Of a stretch of DNA of 64,000 bases, positions 47,682-56,297 are shown piece by piece. Location of the stretch: positions 190,880 through 254,879 of the forward strand of contig JALVSY010000007.1 of the NCBI GenBank assembly GCA_027036135.1, read 5' to 3'. The number at the start of each line of letters is the position of its first letter. Positions within the stretch are counted from its first letter, which is position 1. Source of the DNA: Pyrodictiaceae archaeon. GTDB lineage: Archaea > Thermoproteota > Thermoprotei_A > Sulfolobales > Pyrodictiaceae. The notes beneath the pieces were generated by a model that was not told the origin of the DNA, made no database searches, and worked only from the letters and a program-made list of their open reading frames with translations. The translations under genes were made by a program, and so were the position numbers.

Positions 47682-48245
47682 GTGAGTGCCTTGGCCGAGG
47701 AGAAACAAGTCTGGGCAAACCCGGCCGCACTGGGACTAGCCGGGTTCGGACTAACAACCACAGTGCTCAACCTAGCCAACATGGGTATTATAAGCGGTAC
47801 AGGGCTCACGGTGGCGTACGGCTACGCTTACGGTGGACTAGCCCAGGTCATAGCTGGTATTATAGAGTTTAGGCGCAACAACCTCTTTGGCGGAACAGCT
47901 TTTACATCGTACGGGCTCTTCTGGATCGGCTTCGCGCTACTCAACTCGCTGAAAACCCTGCCACCGACAAGCCACGGGGAACTAGCAGCATGGATGTTCA
48001 TGTGGGGCATCTTCACTCTTTACCTAGCGATTGCCGCTAAGCTTCTGAAGGAGAGAGCGGTTACCGTTGTATTGGCGCTACTAGTGATACTATTCTTCCT
48101 ACTATCAGCCGCATTTGCCGCGAATAGCAGCACCCTACTCAAAATAGCCGGAGCCGAGGGAATAGCTACTGGATTATCAGCAGTCTATACATCCGCAGCT
48201 ATAGTAATAAACGACGCGGCAGGTAGACAAGTACTGCCAGTCTAA
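47682..48245 (+). CDS. GPR1/FUN34/YaaH-family acetate transporter
   Basis: ANPAALGLAGFGLTTTVLNLANMG, AYGGLAQVIAGIIEFRRNNLFGGTAFTSYGLFW. Confidence 0.93.
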   Translation: MSALAEEKQVWANPAALGLAGFGLTTTVLNLANMGIISGTGLTVAYGYAYGGLAQVIAGIIEFRRNNLFGGTAFTSYGLFWIGFALLNSLKTLPPTSHGELAAWMFMWGIFTLYLAIAAKLLKERAVTVVLALLVILFFLLSAAFAANSSTLLKIAGAEGIATGLSAVYTSAAIVINDAAGRQVLPV

Positions 48246-48313
48246 GACCCTGGAAAGAGTTGAGGAGAGGCCCCTCTAGCCCTACATGCATTTTTGTCTC
48301 TTTGTCATCCTTT

Positions 48314-48817
48314 TTACTCTTCGCGCTTCGCTAGCTCCCGGTCAAGGGCCAGGAGAGCCACAGGGTTATCTCCTACGAGCTTCACCTTCGCTAAGAGACC
48401 CTGTGCTAGCTTCTCCTCCTCAACCTGCTCCTCGACGAACCAGTTGAGGAAGACCTCCGTAGCCTTATCGCCCTCCTCGCGAGCCACGTCAACAAGCCGC
48501 CATATCCTCCTGGTATTCTCCTCCTCGGAGCGAACGAAATCGCTTACAGCGCTGAGTATACTGTCCCAGCTTTGCTTCGGTGCAGGTACGTCGCTTAGCA
48601 CTACCCTGCCGCCTCTGTCGAGGATGTAGTCGTAGATCTTCATAGCGTGGCCCAGCTCCTCCCTAGCCTGTACCCGGAAGAAGTGAGAGAACCCACTGAG
48701 GCCCTTCTCGGCGAAGAAACTCGCCATTGCTAGGTAGAGGTAGGCGTTGCGAAGCTCCGCGTTAAGCTGCTCATTAAGAGCGCGGAACACTTTCTCCGAA
48801 GACACAGCAATTAACAC
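48314..48817 (-). CDS. Ferritin
   Basis: ALNEQLNAELRNAYLYLAMASFFAEKGLSGFSHFFRVQAREELGHAMKIYDYI. Confidence 0.93.
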   Translation of the reverse strand: MLIAVSSEKVFRALNEQLNAELRNAYLYLAMASFFAEKGLSGFSHFFRVQAREELGHAMKIYDYILDRGGRVVLSDVPAPKQSWDSILSAVSDFVRSEEENTRRIWRLVDVAREEGDKATEVFLNWFVEEQVEEEKLAQGLLAKVKLVGDNPVALLALDRELAKREE

Positions 48818-48901
48818 CAGTTAAACAAGGCGATTAAGGTGGTATAAATATGCAGTGTTCACGTACAGAATAAAATTCTATAACCCGGTGCACAGGGTCT
48901 A

Positions 48902-49774
48902 CTAAAATCTGACAACTAGCCTAGAGACAGGGCTCAGACTAGTAACGGGATAAACTTGTTCAGGCTTTGCAGGAGGTTCTAGTAAAGCAGCAACCGCTCT
49001 TAACGACCCCTCATGTTCGTCGATAAACGCTATTACTGGTCTAACCTCCCGGTTCAAGACCTCGGCAAGAGCTTGGGCTGAGAATACAATCTTATACTTA
49101 AACACGGAATACCTCCTAATGATAACACGATCACGGCTCCTAACCGTCCTAGTGAGAGCCTTAGCTTCGAGAGCATACACATTTAATCGGCCGAGCACAG
49201 CATCTACCTCAACTTGTCCGCTATAGGTATACGCATTAGAGCGAGCTGACGGCTGGAACTTGAACTCTGTATGTCCGAAACGGAGTGAAGGAATAGTATA
49301 AACGGGGCCGCTACCGCCCTCTAGGATTCTAATAAGCTCCAGAGCGGCAATAGACGCTAAAGCCTCCACGCCCATTTGCCTCGCTAAGGAAGAAATCCAA
49401 GAGGGCAAGTTACGTATTTCCCCGAGAGACTGTGCTCTCATAAGGTCATTGCTTCTCAATGCCTCGTGAATATACTCTGGGCTAGCTCTACAAACAATAA
49501 ACATAGCTCTACCTGTATGATACTGGCCAAGCCTCACTACGTATACATTCTGTTTTCGAAGCTCGGCTGGCAGATTCTCTACTACATCGATCGACACTAC
49601 CTCTGGAGCCTTGAGACGCCTACAGAAATCCTCCTCGCTTATCCGTTTACAGACATCGTATAGGCTAAGAGGGTCACTACACCAACCCTCATTAAGCCTC
49701 TCAATAATATGCTTCATCTCGGGGCTCGCTAGGAATAGTCTCCAAAAACGTGCAGACACTGCAAGCCCTGCCAA
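48902..49774 (-). CDS. Unknown protein with possible PD-(D/E)XK nuclease motif
   Basis: QVEVDAVLGRLNVYALEAKAL (D...EXK spacing) following a basic/aromatic region. Confidence 0.5.
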   Translation of the reverse strand: MAGLAVSARFWRLFLASPEMKHIIERLNEGWCSDPLSLYDVCKRISEEDFCRRLKAPEVVSIDVVENLPAELRKQNVYVVRLGQYHTGRAMFIVCRASPEYIHEALRSNDLMRAQSLGEIRNLPSWISSLARQMGVEALASIAALELIRILEGGSGPVYTIPSLRFGHTEFKFQPSARSNAYTYSGQVEVDAVLGRLNVYALEAKALTRTVRSRDRVIIRRYSVFKYKIVFSAQALAEVLNREVRPVIAFIDEHEGSLRAVAALLEPPAKPEQVYPVTSLSPVSRLVVRF

Positions 49775-49817
49775 GCAGTAAATGAGAGCCTCAATAAAAC
49801 ATTATATTTTAGATGTC

Positions 49818-50399
49818 TTAGTAAGTAGATGCTAGCCTTTCTCTGAGTCTTTGAAGCGCCTCCTCGTGGTCCTTAGTCCATTTCTTTGACCACTCTAGCT
49901 TTGGCTTGGCTCGTTTTTCTATGATATTAACTAACTTCTCTAGAAGATAGAGCGTGTCTCTTGCCGCTTCTTCTCGGCTCCTGTACCTGCTTAGTGCTAG
50001 GTCTGGGTCGGGGCCGTGGTACTGGTAGTCGTGTAAATCAAGGGCAATGGAGGTATAGCCGTGGTAGCCAGTATAACCTGCTTTCTCTACTAGTAGCGCT
50101 AGTGATTTAAGCCTACTACTTGGTATCCTTGGAATACCTTTCCCGATTAACCACTCCTTATCCTTGTTCCCTAGCTCTTTGCCCAGCTTGTCTATCTCTA
50201 AGGCTAGGAGGGCACCAGTTAGGGCTCTCCATGCCTGGAAGGTCTTGCCAGCAGCATTACGGGTGTAACCCTTATCAAGGAATTCGAGGGCAATTAGTCC
50301 CTCTAACAAAGCCTCTAGGATGCGGGCAGAGGCATAGCCTAGTAGATCCCGTTGAGGCTTCGGAAGAGGCTTCTCTAACTGCTCTGCCGCTGACACCAC
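49818..50399 (-). CDS. PaREP1/PaREP8-like protein (paralog of 52279..52848)
   Basis: ARILEALLEGLIALEFLDKGYTRNAAGKTFQAWRALTGALLALE, LHDYQYHGPD. Confidence 0.7.
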   Translation of the reverse strand: MVSAAEQLEKPLPKPQRDLLGYASARILEALLEGLIALEFLDKGYTRNAAGKTFQAWRALTGALLALEIDKLGKELGNKDKEWLIGKGIPRIPSSRLKSLALLVEKAGYTGYHGYTSIALDLHDYQYHGPDPDLALSRYRSREEAARDTLYLLEKLVNIIEKRAKPKLEWSKKWTKDHEEALQRLRERLASTY

Positions 50400-50537
50400 C
50401 TATAACCCTAGGACAACTTGTTCAAAAAGACTCCTAAAAGTTCATAGTTAGGCTAAGAATTAAGGCTAGCCCAAGGGATAGATAATTATACCTAGGACTC
50501 TTGTTGAGCATACCATATAGCTGAAGGGGACTATACT

Positions 50538-50696
50538 ATGCTTGAACCAAGAGAAAGTGAGCTACGAATACGTGGCGCGCCACCTCCGGAGGAGGTTCTT
50601 TAATGGATTCGCGAGAGAAGGGCCCGATTAAGAGCCAATAGGGCTAGACTCGGCGAGTTAGCAGATATTAATCTCGAGGAGGAATTCGAGAATTAA
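50538..50696 (+). pseudogene. VapB-like antitoxin with in-frame stop
   Basis: MLEPRESELRIRGAPPPEEVL*WIRERRARLRANRARLGELADINLEEEFEN*, TAA at 50601-50603. Confidence 0.7.
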
Positions 50697-51099
50697 GAGT
50701 ATTTGTTGACGTTAATGTACTCATATACCTCAATACCCCATTACCAGAAAAGGGAGACGAGACTAATCGAGAAGTTTTGGCTTAACCTAGTCAAGTACCA
50801 CGAGCTATACACAAATGTCCTAGTACTCAACGAGACTATATATCTCGCTGAAGAAATACAATATATCTCCCACGGAAACCATAGAGCTGATAGATAAGGC
50901 CGTGCTACCATATATGGACGTCCTATCCCTAGGATTAGAGGAGTACTTGCTGGCCAAGAAGTTCATGACGCTGTATAACCTGGAGCCATCAGACGCCCTA
51001 CATGCTGCTACTATTATAGCTAATAGGCTTGACGCGATAGCGGGCGAAAATAGAGACTTCGACCGAGCAGGCATTAAGAGAATGTGGATACGAGAGTAA
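50693..51099 (+). pseudogene. VapC-like PIN toxin broken by two frameshifts
   Basis: LRVFVDVNVLIYLNTPLPEKG / RLIEKFWLNLVKYHELYTNVLVLNETIYLAEE / KKYNISPTETIELIDKAVLPYMDVLSLGLEEYLLAKKFMTLYNLEPSDALHAATIIANRLDAIAGENRDFDRAGIKRMWIRE in three frames. Confidence 0.8.
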
Positions 51100-51212
51100 T
51101 TTAAACAACGGCTTCTTTATTCATTAAGCGATAACGCGAATACACGTAGCTAGCACATGGCAAGCTAAGCCACTATCGCCCGCGCCATGGGCCATCAGAG
51201 AGGGTTATTGTA

Positions 51213-51722
51213 TTATTTTAGCTCCATTCTGGATGCTAATTCTCGTAACACGCTCTCCAAGCTTTTCCCGGATAATAGCTTCTCCACCGCAATAGTGTCC
51301 AATGCAATATATCTCTGCGTCCTAAACCTGTACTTAATGATAGCTTTGTCCTCGGTCCATATAGGTATACCAAGCTTTAGTGCCAAAGCTATGAATGGCG
51401 TATCCTTGGGATCAAAATTCCTTGCAATGATATAGGCCTCTCTGATCTTATCGCTATAAAGCTCTCTTGGGACGATATGGATGAGCATAAATGCCAGCAT
51501 CGCTTTAACTTCGAAGTCGCTAAGAGAGTACCTCTTAAGTTTCTCAACGTGTTTATGGAACTCGATAAGCGCTTCCTCTGGCATAAAAAGATCAAGCTCA
51601 TATTTCTCGATAACACGATAAGCCCTGGAACGCTTGCCAGCTATAATAATCGTGAATAGTACATTACTATCGATTATTAGAGCAAAGCCTTCTTCCTGTA
51701 CTCTTTCTCTAGGCTCCTCCAT
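51213..51722 (-). CDS. PIN-domain toxin (VapC-like)
   Basis: ALIIDSNVLFTIIIAGKRSRAYRVIEKYELDLFMPEEALIE, FDPKDTPFIALALKLGIPIWTEDKAI. Confidence 0.85.
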   Translation of the reverse strand: MEEPRERVQEEGFALIIDSNVLFTIIIAGKRSRAYRVIEKYELDLFMPEEALIEFHKHVEKLKRYSLSDFEVKAMLAFMLIHIVPRELYSDKIREAYIIARNFDPKDTPFIALALKLGIPIWTEDKAIIKYRFRTQRYIALDTIAVEKLLSGKSLESVLRELASRMELK

Positions 51723-51922
51723 ACCTCGTTCCTCGTCTCCTCGAACTCTTTAAGGGCTTTCTCCAAATCAATATCAACGCCTTCCTCGAGATAGCTAAGA
51801 ACAAGCTTTTTAGCTAGTCTACGCGAAAGCCCCTCAGCAACCCAGCGAATAACATCCCTCTCCGAGACATCCTCTGGAACTTTAATAACAATAACCTTAG
51901 CCATGCACTTACCCCAATACAC
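51677..51922 (-). CDS. Antitoxin of the adjacent PIN toxin
   Basis: KVIVIKVPEDVSERDVIRWVAEGLSRR; overlaps and precedes the PIN toxin. Confidence 0.75.
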   Translation of the reverse strand: MYWGKCMAKVIVIKVPEDVSERDVIRWVAEGLSRRLAKKLVLSYLEEGVDIDLEKALKEFEETRNEVWRSLEKEYRKKALL

Positions 51923-52278
51923 TACTGCGCTATGAGCCCAATAAATTTAGCGAAGAACACCAAGCAGAACACAGCATGACAAGATTAATCCTAATAGCTA
52001 ACTAATGAGGAGAAGCTTCCGCCTATACCCAGGATGGATTTGTATTAAGCCATAGACTCCGGAGACCACGGCAATACCGGGGAAACCTCATTAAAGTATG
52101 CGAAACTGGTCTGATAACAAACATGTCTATATAACTAATGTGTTAATGCTCGATGACTAATTCTATGAGCACAAAAATACAGCATAGAGCCTTTAAGTAA
52201 TACCCATTACTGACCTGGTACAGATTAGTATTAGCAAATCGCTTTTGCCTATTAACTAGAGCAGCAGGGGCGAGTGTA

Positions 52279-52848
52279 TTGATGCTGAGCAAGGCCCTGG
52301 AGAAGCCGCTGTCTAGGCATGAGAAGAGCCTAAGGGGCTATGCATCTGCCCGCGTACTGGAAGCCCTGCTAGAGAGCATGCTGGCCCTTGAGTTCCTCGC
52401 AAGGGGCTATACCAGGAATGCCGCTGGTAAGGCCTTCCAGGCATGGAGAGCCCTTACAGCAGCTCTACTAGCCCTAGAGAGGGACAAGATAGCTGCGAGG
52501 CTAGATAGTGAGCAGAGAAAATGGCTGCTCCGGGTAGCTATACCTCGTGTGCCCAGTACTAGGCTAAAGCCGCTAAGCAACCTAGTAGAGGAGGCCGGGT
52601 ACCCGAACTACGGCCCCTATACTGACCGCGTACTAAACCTCCATGATTATCAGTGCCATGGCCCAGACCTGGCACTAAGCAAGTACAGGAGCCGAGGAGA
52701 AGCAGCCCAGGACATACTCTACGTTATTAAGCGACTAGTAGAGATCATTGAGAGACGTATTAAGCCTCGGTTAGAAAAGGAGAAATTACGGAACAAGGAA
52801 CACCAAGAAGCTTTAGAAAAGCTTCGACGATTAATTAAACAACAGTAA
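52279..52848 (+). CDS. PaREP1/PaREP8-like protein (paralog of 49818..50399)
   Basis: ARVLEALLESMLALEFLARGYTRNAAGKAFQAWRALTAALLALE, LHDYQCHGPD. Confidence 0.7.
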   Translation: MMLSKALEKPLSRHEKSLRGYASARVLEALLESMLALEFLARGYTRNAAGKAFQAWRALTAALLALERDKIAARLDSEQRKWLLRVAIPRVPSTRLKPLSNLVEEAGYPNYGPYTDRVLNLHDYQCHGPDLALSKYRSRGEAAQDILYVIKRLVEIIERRIKPRLEKEKLRNKEHQEALEKLRRLIKQQ

Positions 52849-52961
52849 ATCTCTACAAGGCAACACAGGGAAGTAACCAGAGAAATTCACGGCTGCCGTA
52901 GTTAACTCCCCGAGGCCTGACAGGCAGAAGAAGGAGAAGAATGGGGATTCTAAAGAAGAGC

Positions 52962-53040
52962 TGGTGCGGCGGCCGGGATTTGAACCCGGGATCACCGGCT
53001 TGGGAGGCCGGCGTCCTAGTCCAGGCTAGACGACCGCCGC
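52962..53040 (-). tRNA. tRNA-Gly (CCC), CCA encoded
   Basis: GCGGCGGTCGTCTAGCCTGGACTAGGACGCCGGCCTCCCAAGCCGGTGATCCCGGGTTCAAATCCCGGCCGCCGCACCA folds as a cloverleaf; anticodon loop CTCCCAA. Confidence 0.95.
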
Positions 53041-53170
53041 TTCCGTGTCGTGTGGTAGCTTTCTATGTGTGGAGGTTTATTTGGGTAGCTCCATACGTTT
53101 TGGTTTCTGTGCGTGTTTCTTTTTAGGGCCTGGTGTTTGCTTGTCTTTCCGTGGCTTGGGGTGTTTTCTT

Positions 53171-53737
53171 GTGTCTGAGACTGTTAGGGCGTTTATCGCT
53201 ATTGATATAGAGGATCCCCGTGTTATTGCCCGGCTTGTTGCTATTCGTGACGCGTTTGTTGCTACTGGTGCTCCTATGAAGCCTGTTGAGGACCAGAATC
53301 TCCATATTACTATTAGGTTTCTCGGTAATATCCCGCTTAGCCTTGCCGACGATATCCGAGGGGTTATTGAGGCTGCTAGGCCTCGTCGCGTGGTTATTCG
53401 TCTCCGCGGCGTGGGGGCGTTTCCTAGTACGCGTAACCCGAGGGTTATCTGGGTAGGTGTCGCTGATGGCGCGGAGGAGCTTACGAGGATTTACCGCGTG
53501 ATTGAGGCTGGTCTTCGCCGCCTAGGGTTCCGGCCCGAGAGGGAGGAGTTTGTGCCTCATGTTACTCTCGCGCGTATCAAGGGGAGGAGGGACATTGAGC
53601 GTGTTGTGAAGCTTCTCCACGAGCTCGCCGAGGAGGATATCGGCGAGATAGTGTTGGAGGCTGTTAGGCTCAAGCAGAGTATCCTTACCCGGAGCGGGCC
53701 TATCTATAAGACGCTAAGGGAAGTAAAAGCGGTTTAG
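53171..53737 (+). CDS. thpR: RNA 2',3'-cyclic phosphodiesterase (2H / ThpR family)
   Basis: VRAFIAID, NLHITIRFLGN, FVPHVTLARIK (two HxT motifs); GTG at 53171 preferred. Confidence 0.9.
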   Translation: MSETVRAFIAIDIEDPRVIARLVAIRDAFVATGAPMKPVEDQNLHITIRFLGNIPLSLADDIRGVIEAARPRRVVIRLRGVGAFPSTRNPRVIWVGVADGAEELTRIYRVIEAGLRRLGFRPEREEFVPHVTLARIKGRRDIERVVKLLHELAEEDIGEIVLEAVRLKQSILTRSGPIYKTLREVKAV

Positions 53738-53749
53738 GAGCATTACTTT

Positions 53750-54322
53750 CTAGTCCTTGTTGCTCTCGCTCTCGTTTGCGTTATTCTTCTTACTAGCAAT
53801 ACTGCCGAGCTTCTGAATAGTTTTCTTTAAGGCTCTTACTAGTAACGCGTAGTTTGGAGCCTTGTCCTCTAGGCATTTATAAAGATCGTCTATCCAAGGA
53901 TCTATGTATCTTTTCGCGAACTCGTAAGCAACCTCTGGGCTCTTCTCGCTTATCGCGGACATGTATTCTAACATAACCGGCAGGAAGTCTGGTAGCTCCT
54001 TCTTTATGGGAACATCATATCCCGTTGCTTTAAAGAACATCTTTATCTCTAAAAGGTACTGGCCCACTTGTTCCTGTTTATTTTTCAAGGTATAGTGATG
54101 CGCGTAGAGAGGGCACTGAACCGGCATCTCGAATATAGATACATAAAATTCGTCAGCGTCCTCGGGATTAATGCTGTTAAGGAACTCATAGATCAAGCGA
54201 GCAGATTCCTCGTCCTCGGTTGCAAGTATCTTGTAGACATCTTCTTTAACCTCTACTAATTCTCTAAACTCATCACGAGGATAATCAAATAATATTGACA
54301 GAGTCTTTAACAAGTATTTCAC
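53750..54322 (-). CDS. narJ: Nitrate reductase maturation chaperone (NarJ/TorD family)
   Basis: LSILFDYPRDEF, DEFYVSIFEMPVQCPLYAHHYTL, ELPDFLPVMLEYMSA; end of nar operon. Confidence 0.8.
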   Translation of the reverse strand: MKYLLKTLSILFDYPRDEFRELVEVKEDVYKILATEDEESARLIYEFLNSINPEDADEFYVSIFEMPVQCPLYAHHYTLKNKQEQVGQYLLEIKMFFKATGYDVPIKKELPDFLPVMLEYMSAISEKSPEVAYEFAKRYIDPWIDDLYKCLEDKAPNYALLVRALKKTIQKLGSIASKKNNANESESNKD

Positions 54323-55089
54323 GGCTCAGCCACCCTACGAGCCTTATTCATTTCAACTAGATAGAGGGCTGCAAGGGTTATTATTTGGTTAGAGAGCTGT
54401 AAACGAGGCCCTGTGAGAAATAGGCCGTATAATCCAGGCCTCCCGGCTAAAGAGTAAGCTATTAACCCGGCAACAAGGAACCACGGATTCAGTATCCCCA
54501 TGCCGAATGTAAGTATTTGAGACACTGCATAGGTATTAAGAAGGATTAACCCGGCAACAAGAGCTGAAATCGGTATACTCCAACGAAGCCCCTTGACCCC
54601 TTTACGAGTCACCAGCGGTATAGGTGCCAATAACCAAAGTATTTGTGATAGATAAGCCACTAGTAGGCTACTAGTAAAGGAAGTAAGCGCTAACACAGCT
54701 AGAGCTACGGCCTCAGCTACTCTCCTCTTATCACGGACAAGTATTAGCCCTGCAACAAGGAAGAGAACCCATGAGAGACGGATAACACCTAGATAATCAG
54801 CAATAGACAATACCAGCGTTGCTATGGCTATGACTGCTGCAACAATATCCCTGCGAATAGCAGCAATAAGACCAAGGATAACAAGTCCTAAAACAACCGA
54901 TAAGTTGAGAGCAAACAGGCCAGTCTTTGACACTATCTCGGCTAGGAGCCTCGTTACACTTGATGATGGAATGAATATCCATATACGGATAAGTATGCGG
55001 TTAAACAGTAGCTCTACTACGTAAGTAGCTAATAAAGCAGTGGAAAGGGCTTTAGCGCCTCTATAAATGTCCTCATCATTTACTTCCAT
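54319..55089 (-). CDS. Multi-TM membrane protein of nar operon, unknown, no histidines
   Basis: About 7-8 hydrophobic segments; ATGA overlap with narJ. Confidence 0.65.
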   Translation of the reverse strand: MEVNDEDIYRGAKALSTALLATYVVELLFNRILIRIWIFIPSSSVTRLLAEIVSKTGLFALNLSVVLGLVILGLIAAIRRDIVAAVIAIATLVLSIADYLGVIRLSWVLFLVAGLILVRDKRRVAEAVALAVLALTSFTSSLLVAYLSQILWLLAPIPLVTRKGVKGLRWSIPISALVAGLILLNTYAVSQILTFGMGILNPWFLVAGLIAYSLAGRPGLYGLFLTGPRLQLSNQIITLAALYLVEMNKARRVAEP

Positions 55090-55241
55090 GTGGTCTGCAC
55101 CGCCCTAGGCATCGCTAACACTACTATCGTGAACTAGCTATGTCTGCCCCCTTAAGGGCTTGACTAGTTATTGCCCAGCTAAGAGCTGTGGCATAGAAAT
55201 GAAGAAACAGGGAAAAGAGTAATGCTGGTAAGGAAAAAATA

Positions 55242-56219
55242 TTATGTTGTATGTCTCCTTATGAGTGCTAGCCCTAGTGCTACTGCGAGCACTATTATTA
55301 CTACTGAGAGCCCTATGATAACGCCCTTGTTCACCTTAACTACTGTAGTGGTTTTTGTCACTGTCGCCGTAGTAGTCTTTGTCACAGTCTTTGTAGCAGT
55401 AACGGTGGTTGTCTTTGCTGGTGTAGGCGTTACTGTACCCGTTGCTGTTAGCGGTGCGAATTTCAGTGTGAACCATCCGCTTATCTCGTGCATACCTGCA
55501 CGCTGGTCGAGGGAGCCCTCCCAGTTAGCAAACGCAACACTCGTTGTTTCGCCTGGCTTGAAGCTCGGTACCAGGGGGAACACAGAGCCCATGGGCCTCA
55601 TTAGTACTACCTTCCACATGCCATTCTCGTACTTGGCGCTGGCTACCCAGATTTGTGCTTGTGGCGGTAGCTCCTCAACAGGGCTGGTTGTCGCCTCCTC
55701 CATGCCTATAGCGTACTTCTCGCCAGGCTGCATGCCATACCCGCTACCAGCAACCATGTTTTCAACTCCTCTACCTGCTTTCCAGAATACTATGTTAACT
55801 GGGTGCGCTGTATCGCCCATACATATGTAGGGCATGCCACTGCTGTTCACGGGGAACTCTGCAGCCACCGCGTCCGCGAATGCCGATATATTACCTGGTA
55901 TGCCCTCGACATCTTTTGTTGAGTCCTTCCATTCTATGAATAGTGCGAAGTGCGTGCCGTTGTAGGCCGCTGCAACCTTAAGTGTCCTTGATATCGACTT
56001 ATAAGTTTGAGGATATACTAGCATCTGTGGAGACAAGGGAATGCTTACCTTGCTAACACTGCTCCAGAAACTTGCATCGGGGTTGAGAGGGATAGCGCCT
56101 TGCTTATAATGAACAAGTATTACTGGGGTCTGCGAGGTCGCTAATACCGCTCCAAGCCCGGTTGCTATAGCCGCGACCACGATACCAAGTATTATTCCCA
56201 ACAAGGTACCTTTTCGCAT
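55242..56219 (-). CDS. Heme-b-binding subunit of DMSO-reductase-family enzyme (ethylbenzene dehydrogenase gamma-like)
   Basis: Signal sequence, AAAYNGTHFALFIEWKDST, FANWEGSLDQRAGMHEISGWFTLKF, Thr-rich stalk and C-terminal TM. Confidence 0.78.
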   Translation of the reverse strand: MRKGTLLGIILGIVVAAIATGLGAVLATSQTPVILVHYKQGAIPLNPDASFWSSVSKVSIPLSPQMLVYPQTYKSISRTLKVAAAYNGTHFALFIEWKDSTKDVEGIPGNISAFADAVAAEFPVNSSGMPYICMGDTAHPVNIVFWKAGRGVENMVAGSGYGMQPGEKYAIGMEEATTSPVEELPPQAQIWVASAKYENGMWKVVLMRPMGSVFPLVPSFKPGETTSVAFANWEGSLDQRAGMHEISGWFTLKFAPLTATGTVTPTPAKTTTVTATKTVTKTTTATVTKTTTVVKVNKGVIIGLSVVIIVLAVALGLALIRRHTT

Positions 56220-56297
56220 GTTTTACCCTCCCCTCTTCAGTATTTATTTTCTAACCCTGAAGTCATGACGGCAAGGAAGGAAAACAATGGTTTTGTG

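Noticed and set aside
52962-53040. Integrated element with attR duplicate of the tRNA-Gly 3' end
   Set aside because: No second copy of the tRNA 3' end and no integrase-like ORF noticed in the window; kept only as a check under the island finding.
55222-55830. 202-aa plus-strand Val/Thr-rich ORF
   Set aside because: Antisense to the heme-b subunit and its Thr-rich stalk; compositional artefact.
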